A stretch of 64,000 bases of DNA from positions 88,920 to 152,919 of the forward strand of contig NZ_OLKL01000022.1 of NCBI RefSeq assembly GCF_900291015.1. Direction: 5' to 3'. The stretch is from Pseudomonas persica (GTDB taxonomy: Bacteria > Pseudomonadota > Gammaproteobacteria > Pseudomonadales > Pseudomonadaceae). Positions 11,652-21,140 of this stretch are shown here, in pieces (positions within the stretch are counted from its first letter, which is position 1; each line of letters starts with the position of its first letter). Under the pieces are notes generated by a model that worked only from the letters and a program-made list of their open reading frames with translations, did no database searches and was not told the DNA's origin. The position numbers were made by a program, and so were the translations under genes.

Positions 11652-13952
11652 ATGGTGCATCGTATCCTTGCCGGCGCCTTCGCCCTGCTCATCAGCGGCG
11701 TGGTGTTCGGGCAAGCCCTCCCGTCGAGCCCGGCTATCTCCTACACCCGGGACATTCAACCAATCTTCACCGAGAAATGCGTGGCCTGCCATGCCTGTAA
11801 CGACGCCGCCTGCCAGCTCAAGCTGGAAAGCCCCGAAGGTGCAGTGCGCGGGGCCAGCAAGGTCCCGGTGTACCAGGGCGAGCGCAGCACGGCGGTGCCC
11901 ACCACGCGGCTGTTCTACGACGCCCACAGCGAAGGCGAGTGGCGCAAGAAGGGCTTCTACTCGGTGCTCGACAACCAGGGTAGCCAGGCCGCGCTGATGG
12001 CGCGCATGCTCGAACTGGGGCACAAGACCCCGCTCACGCCCAACGCCAAGCTGCCCGAGGAAATCGTCCTGGGCCTGAGCCGTAACAACATGTGCCCGTT
12101 GCCGCACGAGTTCGATGCCTATGCCGGCGCCCACCCCAAGGAGGGTATGCCGCTGGCGGTGACCGGGTTGACCGACAAGGAATACGACACCATGCGCCGC
12201 TGGCTGGTCGCCGGCGCGCCGGTGGAGTACCAGCCGATCAAGCCGAGCGCCGCTGAGGCCAAGCAGATTGCCGACTGGGAAGAACTGCTCAACCGCCCCG
12301 GCTCCACCGAGGCACTGGTCGGCCGCTGGTTGTACGAGCACCTGTTCCTGGCGCACATCTACTTCGTCGGTGGCGAGCAGGGCCACTTTTTCCAGTGGGT
12401 ACGTTCGCGTACACCGAGCGGTCAGCCGGTCGACCTGATCGCCACGCGCCGCCCCAACGACCCGCCGGGCACCGACTTCTATTATCGGCTGGTCCCGGTG
12501 CAGGGCGTGATCGTGCACAAGACGCACATCACCTTCCCGATGGGGCCGCAGAAGCTCAAACGCATCAAGCAACTGTTCTACGCTGGCGACTGGCACGCCG
12601 CCGCGCTGCCAGGCTACGGCCCACGCCACCGGGCCAACCCGTTCGAAACCTTCGAGGCGATCCCGGCGGTGGCGCGCTACCAGTTCATGCTGGATAACGC
12701 CGAGTACTTCGTGCGCACCTTTATCCGTGGCCCGGTATGCCGTGGGCAGATCGCCACCGACGTGATCCGCGACAACTTCTGGGCGCTGTTCCAGGAGCCG
12801 GCCCACGACCGCTACATCACCGATGCCAAGTACCGTGGCGAGGCCACGCCGCTGCTGGCCATGCCTGGGCAGATCGATGACGTGGGCAGTGTGCTGAGCC
12901 TGTGGCACGCCTACCGTGACAAGCGCAACGAGTACGAAAAACTGCGCCGCGAAGCCTATGCCGACATGCCGGCGCCGGGCTGGGCGACGCTGTGGGCCGG
13001 TAACGACAACGCGTTGCTGAGCATCTTCCGCCACTTCGACAGCGCTTCGGTGAGCAAAGGCCTGATCGGTGATGTGCCGCTGACCGTGTGGTTGTTCGAC
13101 TATCCGTTATTCGAACGTACCTATTACCAGCTGGCGGTCAACTTCGATGTGTTCGGCAACGTCTCGCACCAGCTGCAGACACGCCTGTACTTCGACCTGA
13201 TCCGCAACGGCGCCGAGGTCAATTTCCTGCGCCTGATGCCGGCCGACCAGCGCAAGGCGATCCTCGGCGACTGGTACCAGAACAGCGGCAAGGTGAAGAT
13301 GTGGATGGATTATGAAGACATCGACACCGACACCCCGAGCGGTATCCGGCTCGACCCGCGCAACCCCAAGCGTGACTTCGGCCTGAAACTGTTGCAGCGC
13401 ACCGGCAGCCTGAATGCCGCGCCTGACCCGATCAACCGCTGCCAGGGGGCGTTCTGCTCACGGCCGCAGATGAGCGAAGAGTTCCGCAACGCCGAGCAGT
13501 CGCTCAGCCGCCTGGTGTCGCGCCCGGCTGCCGGGTTGAAGGTGATCAACCAACTGCCCGAGGCGACCATGCTGCGCATCGCAGGGCAGGGCGGCCAGCG
13601 CCAGGTGTACAGCCTGCTGCGCAACCGCGCGCACAGCAACGTGGCGTTCCTGCTGGGCGAGGCGTACCGCTACCAGCCGGGGCTGGATACCCTGACCCTG
13701 TACCCGGGCGTGCTCAGCAGCTACCCCAATTTCATCTTCAACATCCCGGCCAACGATGTGCCGGAGTTCGTCGAGGACATGGAGTATGCGAAAGATGACC
13801 CGGCCAGGTTCGAGCGTATCGTCATGCGTTGGGGCGTGCGTCGCAGTCACCCAGAGTTCTGGCGCTACTTCCATGACCTGAACAGCTTCATCAAGGAGAC
13901 CGAGCCGGTCGAGGCGGGCGTGCTGGACATGAACCGCTACGAGAACCTCTGA
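11652..13952 (+). CDS. cti: Fatty acid cis/trans isomerase
   Basis: The predicted 766 residues agree with my recollection of Pseudomonas Cti length. A signal peptide (MVHRILAGAFALLISGVVFG) directs it to the periplasm, and a c-type heme site CVACH (Cys43, Cys46, His47) follows. The enzyme converts cis-unsaturated membrane fatty acids to trans, stiffening the membrane against solvents and heat. The start at 11652 is chosen for the signal peptide and an AGGA about ten bases upstream; an in-frame ATG at 11622 would add ten residues. Divergent from metH. Confidence 0.95.
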   Translation: MVHRILAGAFALLISGVVFGQALPSSPAISYTRDIQPIFTEKCVACHACNDAACQLKLESPEGAVRGASKVPVYQGERSTAVPTTRLFYDAHSEGEWRKKGFYSVLDNQGSQAALMARMLELGHKTPLTPNAKLPEEIVLGLSRNNMCPLPHEFDAYAGAHPKEGMPLAVTGLTDKEYDTMRRWLVAGAPVEYQPIKPSAAEAKQIADWEELLNRPGSTEALVGRWLYEHLFLAHIYFVGGEQGHFFQWVRSRTPSGQPVDLIATRRPNDPPGTDFYYRLVPVQGVIVHKTHITFPMGPQKLKRIKQLFYAGDWHAAALPGYGPRHRANPFETFEAIPAVARYQFMLDNAEYFVRTFIRGPVCRGQIATDVIRDNFWALFQEPAHDRYITDAKYRGEATPLLAMPGQIDDVGSVLSLWHAYRDKRNEYEKLRREAYADMPAPGWATLWAGNDNALLSIFRHFDSASVSKGLIGDVPLTVWLFDYPLFERTYYQLAVNFDVFGNVSHQLQTRLYFDLIRNGAEVNFLRLMPADQRKAILGDWYQNSGKVKMWMDYEDIDTDTPSGIRLDPRNPKRDFGLKLLQRTGSLNAAPDPINRCQGAFCSRPQMSEEFRNAEQSLSRLVSRPAAGLKVINQLPEATMLRIAGQGGQRQVYSLLRNRAHSNVAFLLGEAYRYQPGLDTLTLYPGVLSSYPNFIFNIPANDVPEFVEDMEYAKDDPARFERIVMRWGVRRSHPEFWRYFHDLNSFIKETEPVEAGVLDMNRYENL

Positions 13953-14027
13953 TCGGTTGGGCTGACCTTTCCGATTACCCTGCGGTCGGACCAGGTGGGT
14001 GGTCCGGGGGCTGCTTTGCAGCCCAAT

Positions 14028-14104
14028 CGCCGGCAAGCCAGCTCCCACAGGGGCCGCACATGCCTGAAGGCTACGCAATGCCTGTGGGAGCTGGCTTGCC
14101 GGCG
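14028..14104. repeat. Pair of inverted REP elements, second type
   Basis: CGCCGGCAAGCCAGCTCCCACAG and its inverted copy CTGTGGGAGCTGGCTTGCCGGCG face each other between cti and the acyltransferase gene. Confidence 0.85.
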
Positions 14105-14160
14105 CTGGAGCGCAACGCGCTCCCAAAGGCCTCAATGCACCGGCAAGCGCAGGGTACTCC

Positions 14161-15192
14161 ATGCTGTATTCGCTTCAGGCACTGCGGGCGTTCGCCGCCT
14201 GGGTGGTGGTCTGCCACCACTTCATGCAGATCTTCTTCGACTTCCATGCCTCCGGCCCCATCGGCCAACTGCTCACCGACCGTGGCGCCACAGGCGTCGA
14301 CATATTCTTCGTCATCAGCGGGCTGGTCATCTACCTGTCGACCCGCGACAAAGCCATCGAACCGCGCCAGTTCCTGCTCAACCGCGCGCTGCGTATCGTT
14401 CCGACCTACTGGTTCTATACGGCACTCATGGCAGCGCTGCTGCTGGCCTTCAGTCAATGGATGCCGCATCAGGCGTTCGATTGGCGACACCTGCTGCTCT
14501 CGCTATTGTTCATCCCGGCCGAAAATCCTGGTGGCTATGGCCTGTACCCGACCCTGAACGTGGGCTGGACGCTGAACTTCGAGATGTTCTTCTACCTGCT
14601 GTTCGGCCTGGCTTTCCTGGTGCGTCAGCGTCACCATCTGCTGTTGGTTACCGCTGCGCTGCTGGTCGGCGAAGTGCTAGGCCGGCTGGGGGTGCTCAGC
14701 CGCTTCTACAACAACGACATCATCTACGAGTTCCTGCTGGGTATCGGCCTAGGCGTGATCTACCGCCGTGGCCTGATTCGCGAGGGCTTGTGGCTGCCGC
14801 TGGCGCTGTTGGCGGTGGCGGGCTATGCGCTCTACCACCTGGATGCCTCCCGGCGCCTGCTGCACTGGGGCGTGCCGAGCGCCATGATCGTGCTGGCGTT
14901 CGTCTCCCTGGAGCCCTGGTTCAAGGGGAATCAGCTACTCAAGGTTTTGGGCGACTGTTCGTACTCGGTCTACCTGATCCATGTGCTGGTCCTCTATGCG
15001 GGCTGGTTTGCCAGCGAGCACCTGGGCTTGAACCCCTATCTGGTGTTCGCCCTGTGCGTGCCGTCGATTGGACTAATGTCGTGGTTCAGCTACCAGTGGC
15101 TGGAGCGCGGCCTGTACCGGCGCATGCAGGCCTGGCTGGCGGCGCCACGCGGGGTGGCCCCTGAATATGCGCTTTCCCGAGTCAAATACTAG
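14161..15192 (+). CDS. Acyltransferase 3 family integral membrane protein
   Basis: The 343-residue product has about ten hydrophobic segments and the acyltransferase-3 signatures: LQALRAFAAWVVVCHHF near the start (catalytic-type His in the first helix), GVDIFFVISGLVIYLSTR, and the C-terminal CSYSVYLIHVLVLYAGW. Such enzymes acylate sugars of surface polysaccharides at the inner membrane. No glycan gene is adjacent, so the acceptor is unknown. Confidence 0.85.
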   Translation: MLYSLQALRAFAAWVVVCHHFMQIFFDFHASGPIGQLLTDRGATGVDIFFVISGLVIYLSTRDKAIEPRQFLLNRALRIVPTYWFYTALMAALLLAFSQWMPHQAFDWRHLLLSLLFIPAENPGGYGLYPTLNVGWTLNFEMFFYLLFGLAFLVRQRHHLLLVTAALLVGEVLGRLGVLSRFYNNDIIYEFLLGIGLGVIYRRGLIREGLWLPLALLAVAGYALYHLDASRRLLHWGVPSAMIVLAFVSLEPWFKGNQLLKVLGDCSYSVYLIHVLVLYAGWFASEHLGLNPYLVFALCVPSIGLMSWFSYQWLERGLYRRMQAWLAAPRGVAPEYALSRVKY

Positions 15193-15241
15193 GACTTTGT
15201 TCGAGGGCCGGGTTGGCGTACACTTGGCCGCAAGTCTGTGA

Positions 15242-15835
<594 letters not shown>

Positions 15836-15917
15836 TGTAGAGGCAGGCAACGACCGCGCAACCTGGTCAGGCCTTAGCAACAAAGTGTTACTGTTTCAAC
15901 CCCTGCGACAACAGGCC

Positions 15918-15940
15918 GCAGCCCGTATTCAAAGGGCTGC
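15918..15940 (+). terminator. Possible terminator downstream of nfuA
   Basis: GCAGCCC and GGGCTGC can pair around a nine-base loop about 80 bases after the nfuA stop. No T-tract follows, so the call is weak. Confidence 0.3.
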
Positions 15941-16053
15941 AGCTGATCCTCGCCTTCGTCGGGTAGAACCCCTCGGGGTGTCGTGCCAGAATGCCCCGGT
16001 TTTTCGACCGGCCCGTCCCGAGGGTCGGCATCCTCCCTTTACAGGATGGTTTC

Positions 16054-16662
16054 ATGAATGATCTTTTGACCCGGCGCGCGGTTGTCGCCGGCATGGGCGT
16101 TCTCGGGCTTGGCCTGCTGGCAGGCTGCAGCCCGGCCCGGGGGCTCGAGTTCAAGTACGGCAAGAACATGAGCAACGAAATCCTTGGGCGCAAGTTCAGC
16201 CTCAAGGACACCCAGGGCAACGTGCGCACCCTGTCGAGTTTCTACGGCAGCATGCCGATGATCTTCTTCGGTTTCACCCAGTGCCCGGCGGTGTGCCCGA
16301 CCACCTTGGCGCGTGCGGCGCAAATCCGCCAGTTGCTGCGCGGCCGCGATCGCGACCTGTTCCAGGTGGTGTTGATTACCCTGGACCCGGAGCGCGACAC
16401 CCCCGAAGTGCTCGATGCCTACGTCAAGGCGTTCGACCCGTCGTTCACCGCGCTGACCGGCACCCCCGAGGAGATCGCCGCGGTGGCCAAGGAATTCAAG
16501 GTGTTCTACGAGAAGGTCCCGGCCGGTGACACCTATACCGTCTCTCACTCGTCCACCAGCTACGTCTACGACACCCGTGGCACCCTGCGCCTGAACCTGG
16601 GCCATTCCCTGACTGCCAAGGAATGCGCCGAGGACCTGGTCACCCTGATGGAGATCTGCTGA
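16054..16662 (+). CDS. SCO1/SenC-family copper chaperone lipoprotein
   Basis: The 202-residue protein begins with a lipoprotein signal (LGLGLLAGCS), then a thioredoxin-like fold with the copper ligands CPAVCP (Cys77, Cys81) and a histidine in VSHSSTSYVYD (His165). SCO proteins deliver copper to, or reduce, the CuA site of cytochrome oxidase. The next gene, a PCuAC-type protein, starts at the base after this stop codon, and the two chaperones are known to act together. The ATG at 16054 precedes the signal sequence; an upstream in-frame start is ignored. Confidence 0.92.
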   Translation: MNDLLTRRAVVAGMGVLGLGLLAGCSPARGLEFKYGKNMSNEILGRKFSLKDTQGNVRTLSSFYGSMPMIFFGFTQCPAVCPTTLARAAQIRQLLRGRDRDLFQVVLITLDPERDTPEVLDAYVKAFDPSFTALTGTPEEIAAVAKEFKVFYEKVPAGDTYTVSHSSTSYVYDTRGTLRLNLGHSLTAKECAEDLVTLMEIC

Positions 16663-17145
16663 ATGTCGATGCATCCGATCAAGCACGGCCTGGCTGCCCT
16701 GGTCCTGATGGGCCTGGCGCTACCGGCCCTGGCCCAAACCACCGTGAGCGATGCCTGGGTCCGTGCGACTGTGCCGCACCAGCAGTCCACCGGTGCCTTC
16801 ATGACCCTGACCGCCAGCAGCGACAGCGAACTGGTGGGCGTGGCTTCGCCAGTGGCCAAGACCGTGCAGGTGCACGAAATGACCATGAACGGCGACGTGA
16901 TGGGCATGCGTGAGGTCAAGGCGGTCAAGTTGCCAGCCGGCAAGGCGGTGACCCTCGACCCGAATAGCCTGCATGTGATGCTGATGGGCCTGAACAACCA
17001 GGTGAAGGAAGGCGACAAAGTGCCGCTGACCCTGACCATCGAGGATGCCAAGGGGACCAAGGAAACCCTGGACGTGCAGGCCGACGTGCGTGCGCTCAAC
17101 GCCGAGGCGGGCGGTGGGCATGATCACATGCACATGAAGCACTGA
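16663..17145 (+). CDS. PCuAC periplasmic copper chaperone (DUF461)
   Basis: The 160-residue product has a cleavable signal peptide (ending ALPALAQ) and the PCuAC metal motif: HEMTMNGDVMGM followed by HVMLMGL, giving the methionine/histidine Cu(I) ligand set. A His/Met-rich tail (GGGHDHMHMKH) adds likely metal ligands. It is immediately downstream of the SCO gene (no gap) and is probably its partner in copper insertion into cytochrome c oxidase. Confidence 0.92.
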   Translation: MSMHPIKHGLAALVLMGLALPALAQTTVSDAWVRATVPHQQSTGAFMTLTASSDSELVGVASPVAKTVQVHEMTMNGDVMGMREVKAVKLPAGKAVTLDPNSLHVMLMGLNNQVKEGDKVPLTLTIEDAKGTKETLDVQADVRALNAEAGGGHDHMHMKH

Positions 17146-17206
17146 CAGGCTGAACCCTTTGCGGGCGCTTTGCGCCCCATCGCGCACAAGGCAGCCCCCG
17201 GTTCAA

Positions 17207-17434
17207 TCAGCTGCGAAACCTGGGCAGCGGCCTGTCGAGGGTCAGCGAGGTCAAGGTCTTGCGGACCTGGGCCTCGTCGGCCTCCAGGGCCTTGAGACTT
17301 GCGCGGATCTTGCCGGCGGCGGGCATATCGCCCTGCCGGTCGATCCAGTCGGCTATCTCCTTGCAGGCACTGCTCAGGCAGGCCTGGCGCTGGTTCATCA
17401 GCGACAGGAGGGTGGTGAGCTCTCTTTCGGACAT
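17207..17434 (-). CDS. Small conserved-looking hypothetical protein, 75 residues
   Basis: The frame encodes MSERELTTLLSLMNQRQACL and then a helical, charged C-terminus ending DRPLPRFRS. GGAGGA seven bases before the ATG at 17432-17434 supports the start, rather than an ATG five codons earlier. Two cysteines near residue 20 are the only notable residues. I do not recognise a family. Confidence 0.6.
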   Translation of the reverse strand: MSERELTTLLSLMNQRQACLSSACKEIADWIDRQGDMPAAGKIRASLKALEADEAQVRKTLTSLTLDRPLPRFRS

Positions 17435-17822
17435 GGCAGGATCCTCCATTCAACCCTGTCAGTGTAGCAGAGGGCTGGCGGGGCTCGGCTGCCTTTGCAT
17501 GAGTCGCTGAGCGCAGCGGAAAGTGGCTGCGCTGGAGGCGCAGTAATGACTCGTAACTTTTAAACAGCATGTTTAAAGCCGATGGCGTTGCGTTGGGTGC
17601 GACATGAGGTTCGCTTTTGAAAAGCACTGTGCTGAATCGCTCTATTTCGCCGCGTGCAAGTTGCGAGCATGTCTGTGCTCAACAGTGAGCGTATGTAGGA
17701 GTATTCCCAGGCTCTGATTTGCACCTGTCACGGGAACTGGTGCTGTTACAATTTGGGTGTTGAGTGTGCTTCCCGGCGAGTCTTAGATTGCGATGGCCTG
17801 AGCAATGCAAGGGCAATTCCAG
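17435..17822. other. Non-coding edge of a lower-GC patch
   Basis: I find no convincing gene in this stretch. Its composition is visibly richer in A and T than its neighbours. TTTAAAC-agcat-GTTTAAA (17559-17577) is a perfect seven-base inverted repeat of unknown role. The stretch marks the left side of a patch holding fragments and a frameshifted transporter. Confidence 0.5.
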
Positions 17823-17939
17823 ATGTTCTACCTGATGCCGGCAAGTGAGCAGGACATTCTCAGGAAGCTGGTTTTCGAGCGACTTGATGTGCCTGGGCGG
17901 GACATCACCGAGCACGAGCTGATCTATGCCGCTGGCTGA
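17823..17939 (+). CDS. Short ORF (38 residues) or 3' gene remnant before a frameshifted transporter
   Basis: AAGGG nine bases before an ATG opens a frame reading MFYLMPASEQDILRKLVFER and ending ITEHELIYAAG. It overlaps the start of the transporter gene by 14 bases, which would allow translational coupling. The composition looks like protein, but I recognise no family. It may be a genuine small protein or the tail of a degraded gene. Confidence 0.35.
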   Translation: MFYLMPASEQDILRKLVFERLDVPGRDITEHELIYAAG

Positions 17940-19178
17940 GGAAACATGGATTATGCAAGCGTTGAGTCTTGACTACGGAACACGAGCGCTGGCGTTGGGG
18001 TATGGTTTTTCAAAATGTGGTGAATTTGCCTTCGAAGCCGCGTTCGCCGTGGCAATCGTGTCCATGACCGATGCTGATTTGCTGTTGATCGGCATCGCCT
18101 ATTTTTTCGTTACTTGCCGAGTTTAGTGTTTTCTCCGTTGGGTGGCTGGTTGGCGGATAACGCCGACAAGAAGAGAACCTTGTTAGCAGTCGAGGTTGCC
18201 AAAGGCACTCTGGCACTTGCCTTCTTTGCCTTCTTTGCCTTGTTCAGCCTGTTCACACCGGTATTACCCGCATTGGTTGGCCTCGCGATGGTCATGACGG
18301 CGCTCGAATGCCTTTATGTGCCAACGTTCCGCGCGTACTTTCCGGACATTGTCGCAAGGGACCAGTTGGCCTCGGTCAACAGCGGCGTCCAGGTGATCGA
18401 GGATGCTGCCTCGATTATCGGCCCGCTGGTTTTTTCAGTATGCGTGTTATTGCTGTCTCGCGAAGCAACTTTCTTGTTTTTTGCGACATGTCTGGTGTTG
18501 TCGGCCATTTCCATCGCGACCTTGGGGCCTGCCAGGCAAGGCGTCCGGCAGGCATTCGATGGGCGTACCATAGTCCGCGATGCTGCGCGCAGTGTAAGCC
18601 TGCTAAGGGCCAGCAATGCGCCGTTGTTTGCCATTATTGGTTGCACCACGCTCTGCGCGATGTTTGCCACGTCGGTGATTCGCTTCATCCTTCCGGCTTC
18701 GGTGCTTGAACACTTCGCTTCTGAAGCGGCGGTTGGTTACGTATTTTCACTGCTTGCAGCGGGCACCGTACTGGGTGGCGTGCTCTACACGCGCTGCAAT
18801 CCGAACACAACCGCACGGTTGGTACTGCGTTACTGGCTGTTGTACGGCGCATTGTTTTTGGCCGCAGCAGTGGCGCTGCAATTCAACAGCTGGCTGTTTC
18901 TGCTGGTCCTGTTTATGGTCGGCTTCATCGGTGCATTTGTCGATATCGCTATAGTGACCAACATCCAATGCTTGTCGAGTGAGCACGAAGTTGGCAGGAA
19001 CTTTTCCCTCTATTACTTCACGGCCGTCATTGGTGATGCCGTTTCAGGGTTGGTTGCCAGTTTGGTGTTTGTGCTTGCGGGGCCGGCAACCTTTATCTGG
19101 ATGACGTTGATGTTGTTCATTGCGCCAGTGCGCTGGAACCTGAAAGGAAATGCCCATGACACCGACAATCGTATATAG
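17926..19178 (+). pseudogene. MFS transporter (EntS/MFS_3-like) split by a -1 frameshift
   Basis: The first frame (from 17926, or from an ATG at 17953) reads to IGIAYFF and then stops at 18121-18123. The frame starting just before 18114 continues RYLPSLVFSPLGGWLADNAD to 19178. Joined, they give a 12-helix MFS protein with the motif-A loop GGWLADNADKKR, similar to siderophore/peptide exporters. The break is in T6 (18102-18107); one more T would restore the frame. The heptamer T-TTT-TTC in the zero frame is also a legitimate -1 slippery site and would produce the correct joint. Either it is a pseudogene, an assembly error, or recoded. Confidence 0.75.
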
Positions 19179-19242
19179 CATGGTGCTCGATGTGGGTCGC
19201 CCAGGCGTCGCAGCTCAGCCTTGCAGACAGGCATTGCGATAG
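19156..19242 (+). pseudogene. Possible 5' fragment of a gene cut at the patch boundary
   Basis: AAAGGAAATGCCC precedes an ATG that starts a frame MTPTIVYSMVLDVG inside the transporter's 3' end, as expected for the next gene of an operon. After about 14 codons it runs into the 3' end of the opposite-strand araC-type gene and stops. I read it as a gene start truncated at the junction. Confidence 0.3.
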
Positions 19243-20048
19243 GCCCCCGGCGTCACCCCGTAGGCCTGCTTGAACTGCCTGCTCAAATGGCTCTGGTCGG
19301 CAAAGCCCAGGTCGAACGCCACCTCCGAGGCAGCCCCGCCACGCTTGAGCATTTCCCGCGCACGGGCCAGGCGCCGCTGCTTCAGCCAGGCATGCGGCGG
19401 CAGGCCGGTGGCCTGACGGAACACTCGGGCGAGATGGAACGGCGACAGGTTGACCGCCGCGGCCAACGCTTCGAGCGAGGGCGGGTCGGCCAATTGGCTT
19501 TCCAGCAGCTCACGGGCGCGGGCCACTGCCAGCGGTTCGTGGCCGGGGGCGGCAGGTTCGGCGCATTGCCCGTGCCGTTGCACCAGGGCCAGCACCGCCT
19601 GGCGCCAGGCGGTCTGCTGCTGCAGGGCACTGGCGCCGGCTTCGGACAGCTGGTGCAACTGGCTGAAGGCAATCGCCAGGGCCGGGTCGTGGATCACGCT
19701 GTCCTTGAAGCTGGGCATACCGTGGCGGCCCAGTTCCAGCTCGTCGAGCACACCGGTTACCCGCTCATGTTCCGGGTAGAAACCACGGTAGCGCCAGCCC
19801 GCTTCGTGGGCAGTAGCGCCGGTGTGCAGCTCGTCGGGGTTGATCAGCACCATGCTACCGACCGGCGCCAGGTGCTCGCTGCCGCGATGCCAGAAGCGCT
19901 GGGCGCCCGACTCGATCACGGTGAACACATAGCCTTCGTGCACATGTGGGGCGAAGCGCTGCTGGAAGTAGCGCGCGTGCAGCATCTCGACGTCACCCAG
20001 TGCCGGCGCCTGCCAGAGGTGTGTCTGCTCGCGCAGGGGCGTGCTCAT
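19215..20048 (-). CDS. AraC-family regulator of the azlCD operon
   Basis: The 277-residue protein has an AraC-type cupin sensor (RFAPHVHEGYVFTVIESGAQRFWHRG) and two C-terminal helix-turn-helix motifs, the last including SEVAFDLGFADQSHLSRQFKQAYGVTPGAYR. Its start overlaps the azlD stop by four bases, so it is the last gene of azlC-azlD-araC and probably controls that operon. Its inducer may be a branched-chain amino acid or analogue, by context only. Confidence 0.88.
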   Translation of the reverse strand: MSTPLREQTHLWQAPALGDVEMLHARYFQQRFAPHVHEGYVFTVIESGAQRFWHRGSEHLAPVGSMVLINPDELHTGATAHEAGWRYRGFYPEHERVTGVLDELELGRHGMPSFKDSVIHDPALAIAFSQLHQLSEAGASALQQQTAWRQAVLALVQRHGQCAEPAAPGHEPLAVARARELLESQLADPPSLEALAAAVNLSPFHLARVFRQATGLPPHAWLKQRRLARAREMLKRGGAASEVAFDLGFADQSHLSRQFKQAYGVTPGAYRNACLQG

Positions 20049-20359
20049 GCCAGCCAGCTGCGCAGGAAGAAGAACATCAACATGCTCACCAGCATGCTCA
20101 GCAACACGCTGCGGGTCAACAGCACCAGGGCGATGGCCACCAGCGAACCCAGCAGGTAGGGGTTGAGCAGGCTCAGGTTCAGCTGGTGGTCGGGCATGAA
20201 GATGATCGGGCCGCAGATCGCGGTGAGCATGCCCGGCACGGCAAAACCGAGGAACTGCCGGGCGTTGGAGCTCAGGCGCAAGGGCAGGCGCGGCTCCAGG
20301 AACGCATAGCGGTTGAGGAACACGATGGCGCCCATGGCAAAAATCAGGATCCAGGTCAT
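20045..20359 (-). CDS. azlD: AzlD-type small subunit of branched-chain amino acid exporter
   Basis: The 104-residue product is almost entirely hydrophobic with about four helices (MTWILIFAMGAIVFLNRYAF, FLGFAVPGMLTAICGPIIF, YLLGSLVAIALVLLTRSVLL). Together with AzlC it forms an exporter of branched-chain amino acids and analogues in the inner membrane. It overlaps azlC and the araC-type gene by four bases on each side. Confidence 0.9.
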   Translation of the reverse strand: MTWILIFAMGAIVFLNRYAFLEPRLPLRLSSNARQFLGFAVPGMLTAICGPIIFMPDHQLNLSLLNPYLLGSLVAIALVLLTRSVLLSMLVSMLMFFFLRSWLA

Positions 20360-21048
20360 GCGCGGGCTCCGGCGAATTTCTGGCAGACGAAACCGGCGCT
20401 CATGCCCAGCAGGCCTGCGGCCACCAGGGCGGTTTCCCAGTGCCAGTAGCTGAACAGCACCGAACAGAACAGCGACACCGTCACGCACACCAGCGTGGCC
20501 AGGTTGCGCACCAGCGGCGCGATCAGGGCGACGAAGGTGGCGACGATGGAGAAGTCCAGGCCAAACTGGTCCAGGTGCGGAATGTTCTGCCCCAGCAAGA
20601 TGCCGGCCAGGGTGAACAAGTTCCAGGCGATGTAGAAGGTCAGGCCCACGCCCAGGGCGTACCAGCGGTTGAACTGCTGCTGGTCGTACTGGCTGGTCAG
20701 GGCGAAGAACTCGTCGGTCAACAGGAAGCCCAGGCCCAGCCGCCAACGCAGCGGCTGGCTGGACAGCACCGGACGCATCGTCAGGCCATACAGCAGGTGC
20801 TGCGAGGTCAGCAGCAGGGTGGTCAGCAGGATCGACGCCAGGTTGGCGCCGCCCTTGAGCATGCCGATGGCCACCAGTTGCGCGGCACCGGCGAAGACGA
20901 TTGCCGACAGCCCTTGCCCCTCCCAGGCGCTGAGGTTGGCCTCGATGGCCATGGAGCCGGCCAGCAGGCCCCAGGGGGCGACGGCCAGGGACAACGGGAG
21001 AATGGCGATGGCGCCGTGGAGGAAGGCTTGGCGGGCGATGTGGGGCAT
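20356..21048 (-). CDS. azlC: AzlC-family branched-chain amino acid exporter, large subunit
   Basis: The 230-residue membrane protein has the AzlC pattern: AILPLSLAVAPWGLLAGSMA, then GLSAIVFAGAAQLVAIGML, and TSQHLLYGLTMRP. It pairs with AzlD to export branched-chain amino acids. It heads the azlC-azlD-araC operon with four-base overlaps. Confidence 0.92.
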   Translation of the reverse strand: MPHIARQAFLHGAIAILPLSLAVAPWGLLAGSMAIEANLSAWEGQGLSAIVFAGAAQLVAIGMLKGGANLASILLTTLLLTSQHLLYGLTMRPVLSSQPLRWRLGLGFLLTDEFFALTSQYDQQQFNRWYALGVGLTFYIAWNLFTLAGILLGQNIPHLDQFGLDFSIVATFVALIAPLVRNLATLVCVTVSLFCSVLFSYWHWETALVAAGLLGMSAGFVCQKFAGARA

Positions 21049-21140
21049 GGTGGCTGCAGTGCGTGTCCGTGGCAGGCCAGCATGCCAGACGGGGCGGGGG
21101 ATGGCTTGAACGATCTTGCTGGTCTTGCTGCCTGCAAGGG

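Noticed and set aside
17559..17577. Attachment site of an integrated element
   Set aside because: The TTTAAAC inverted repeat has no second copy, tRNA or integrase nearby.
20045..20746. 233-codon frame ending in AzlD
   Set aside because: The first part is an out-of-frame reading of azlC; AzlD starts at 20357-20359.
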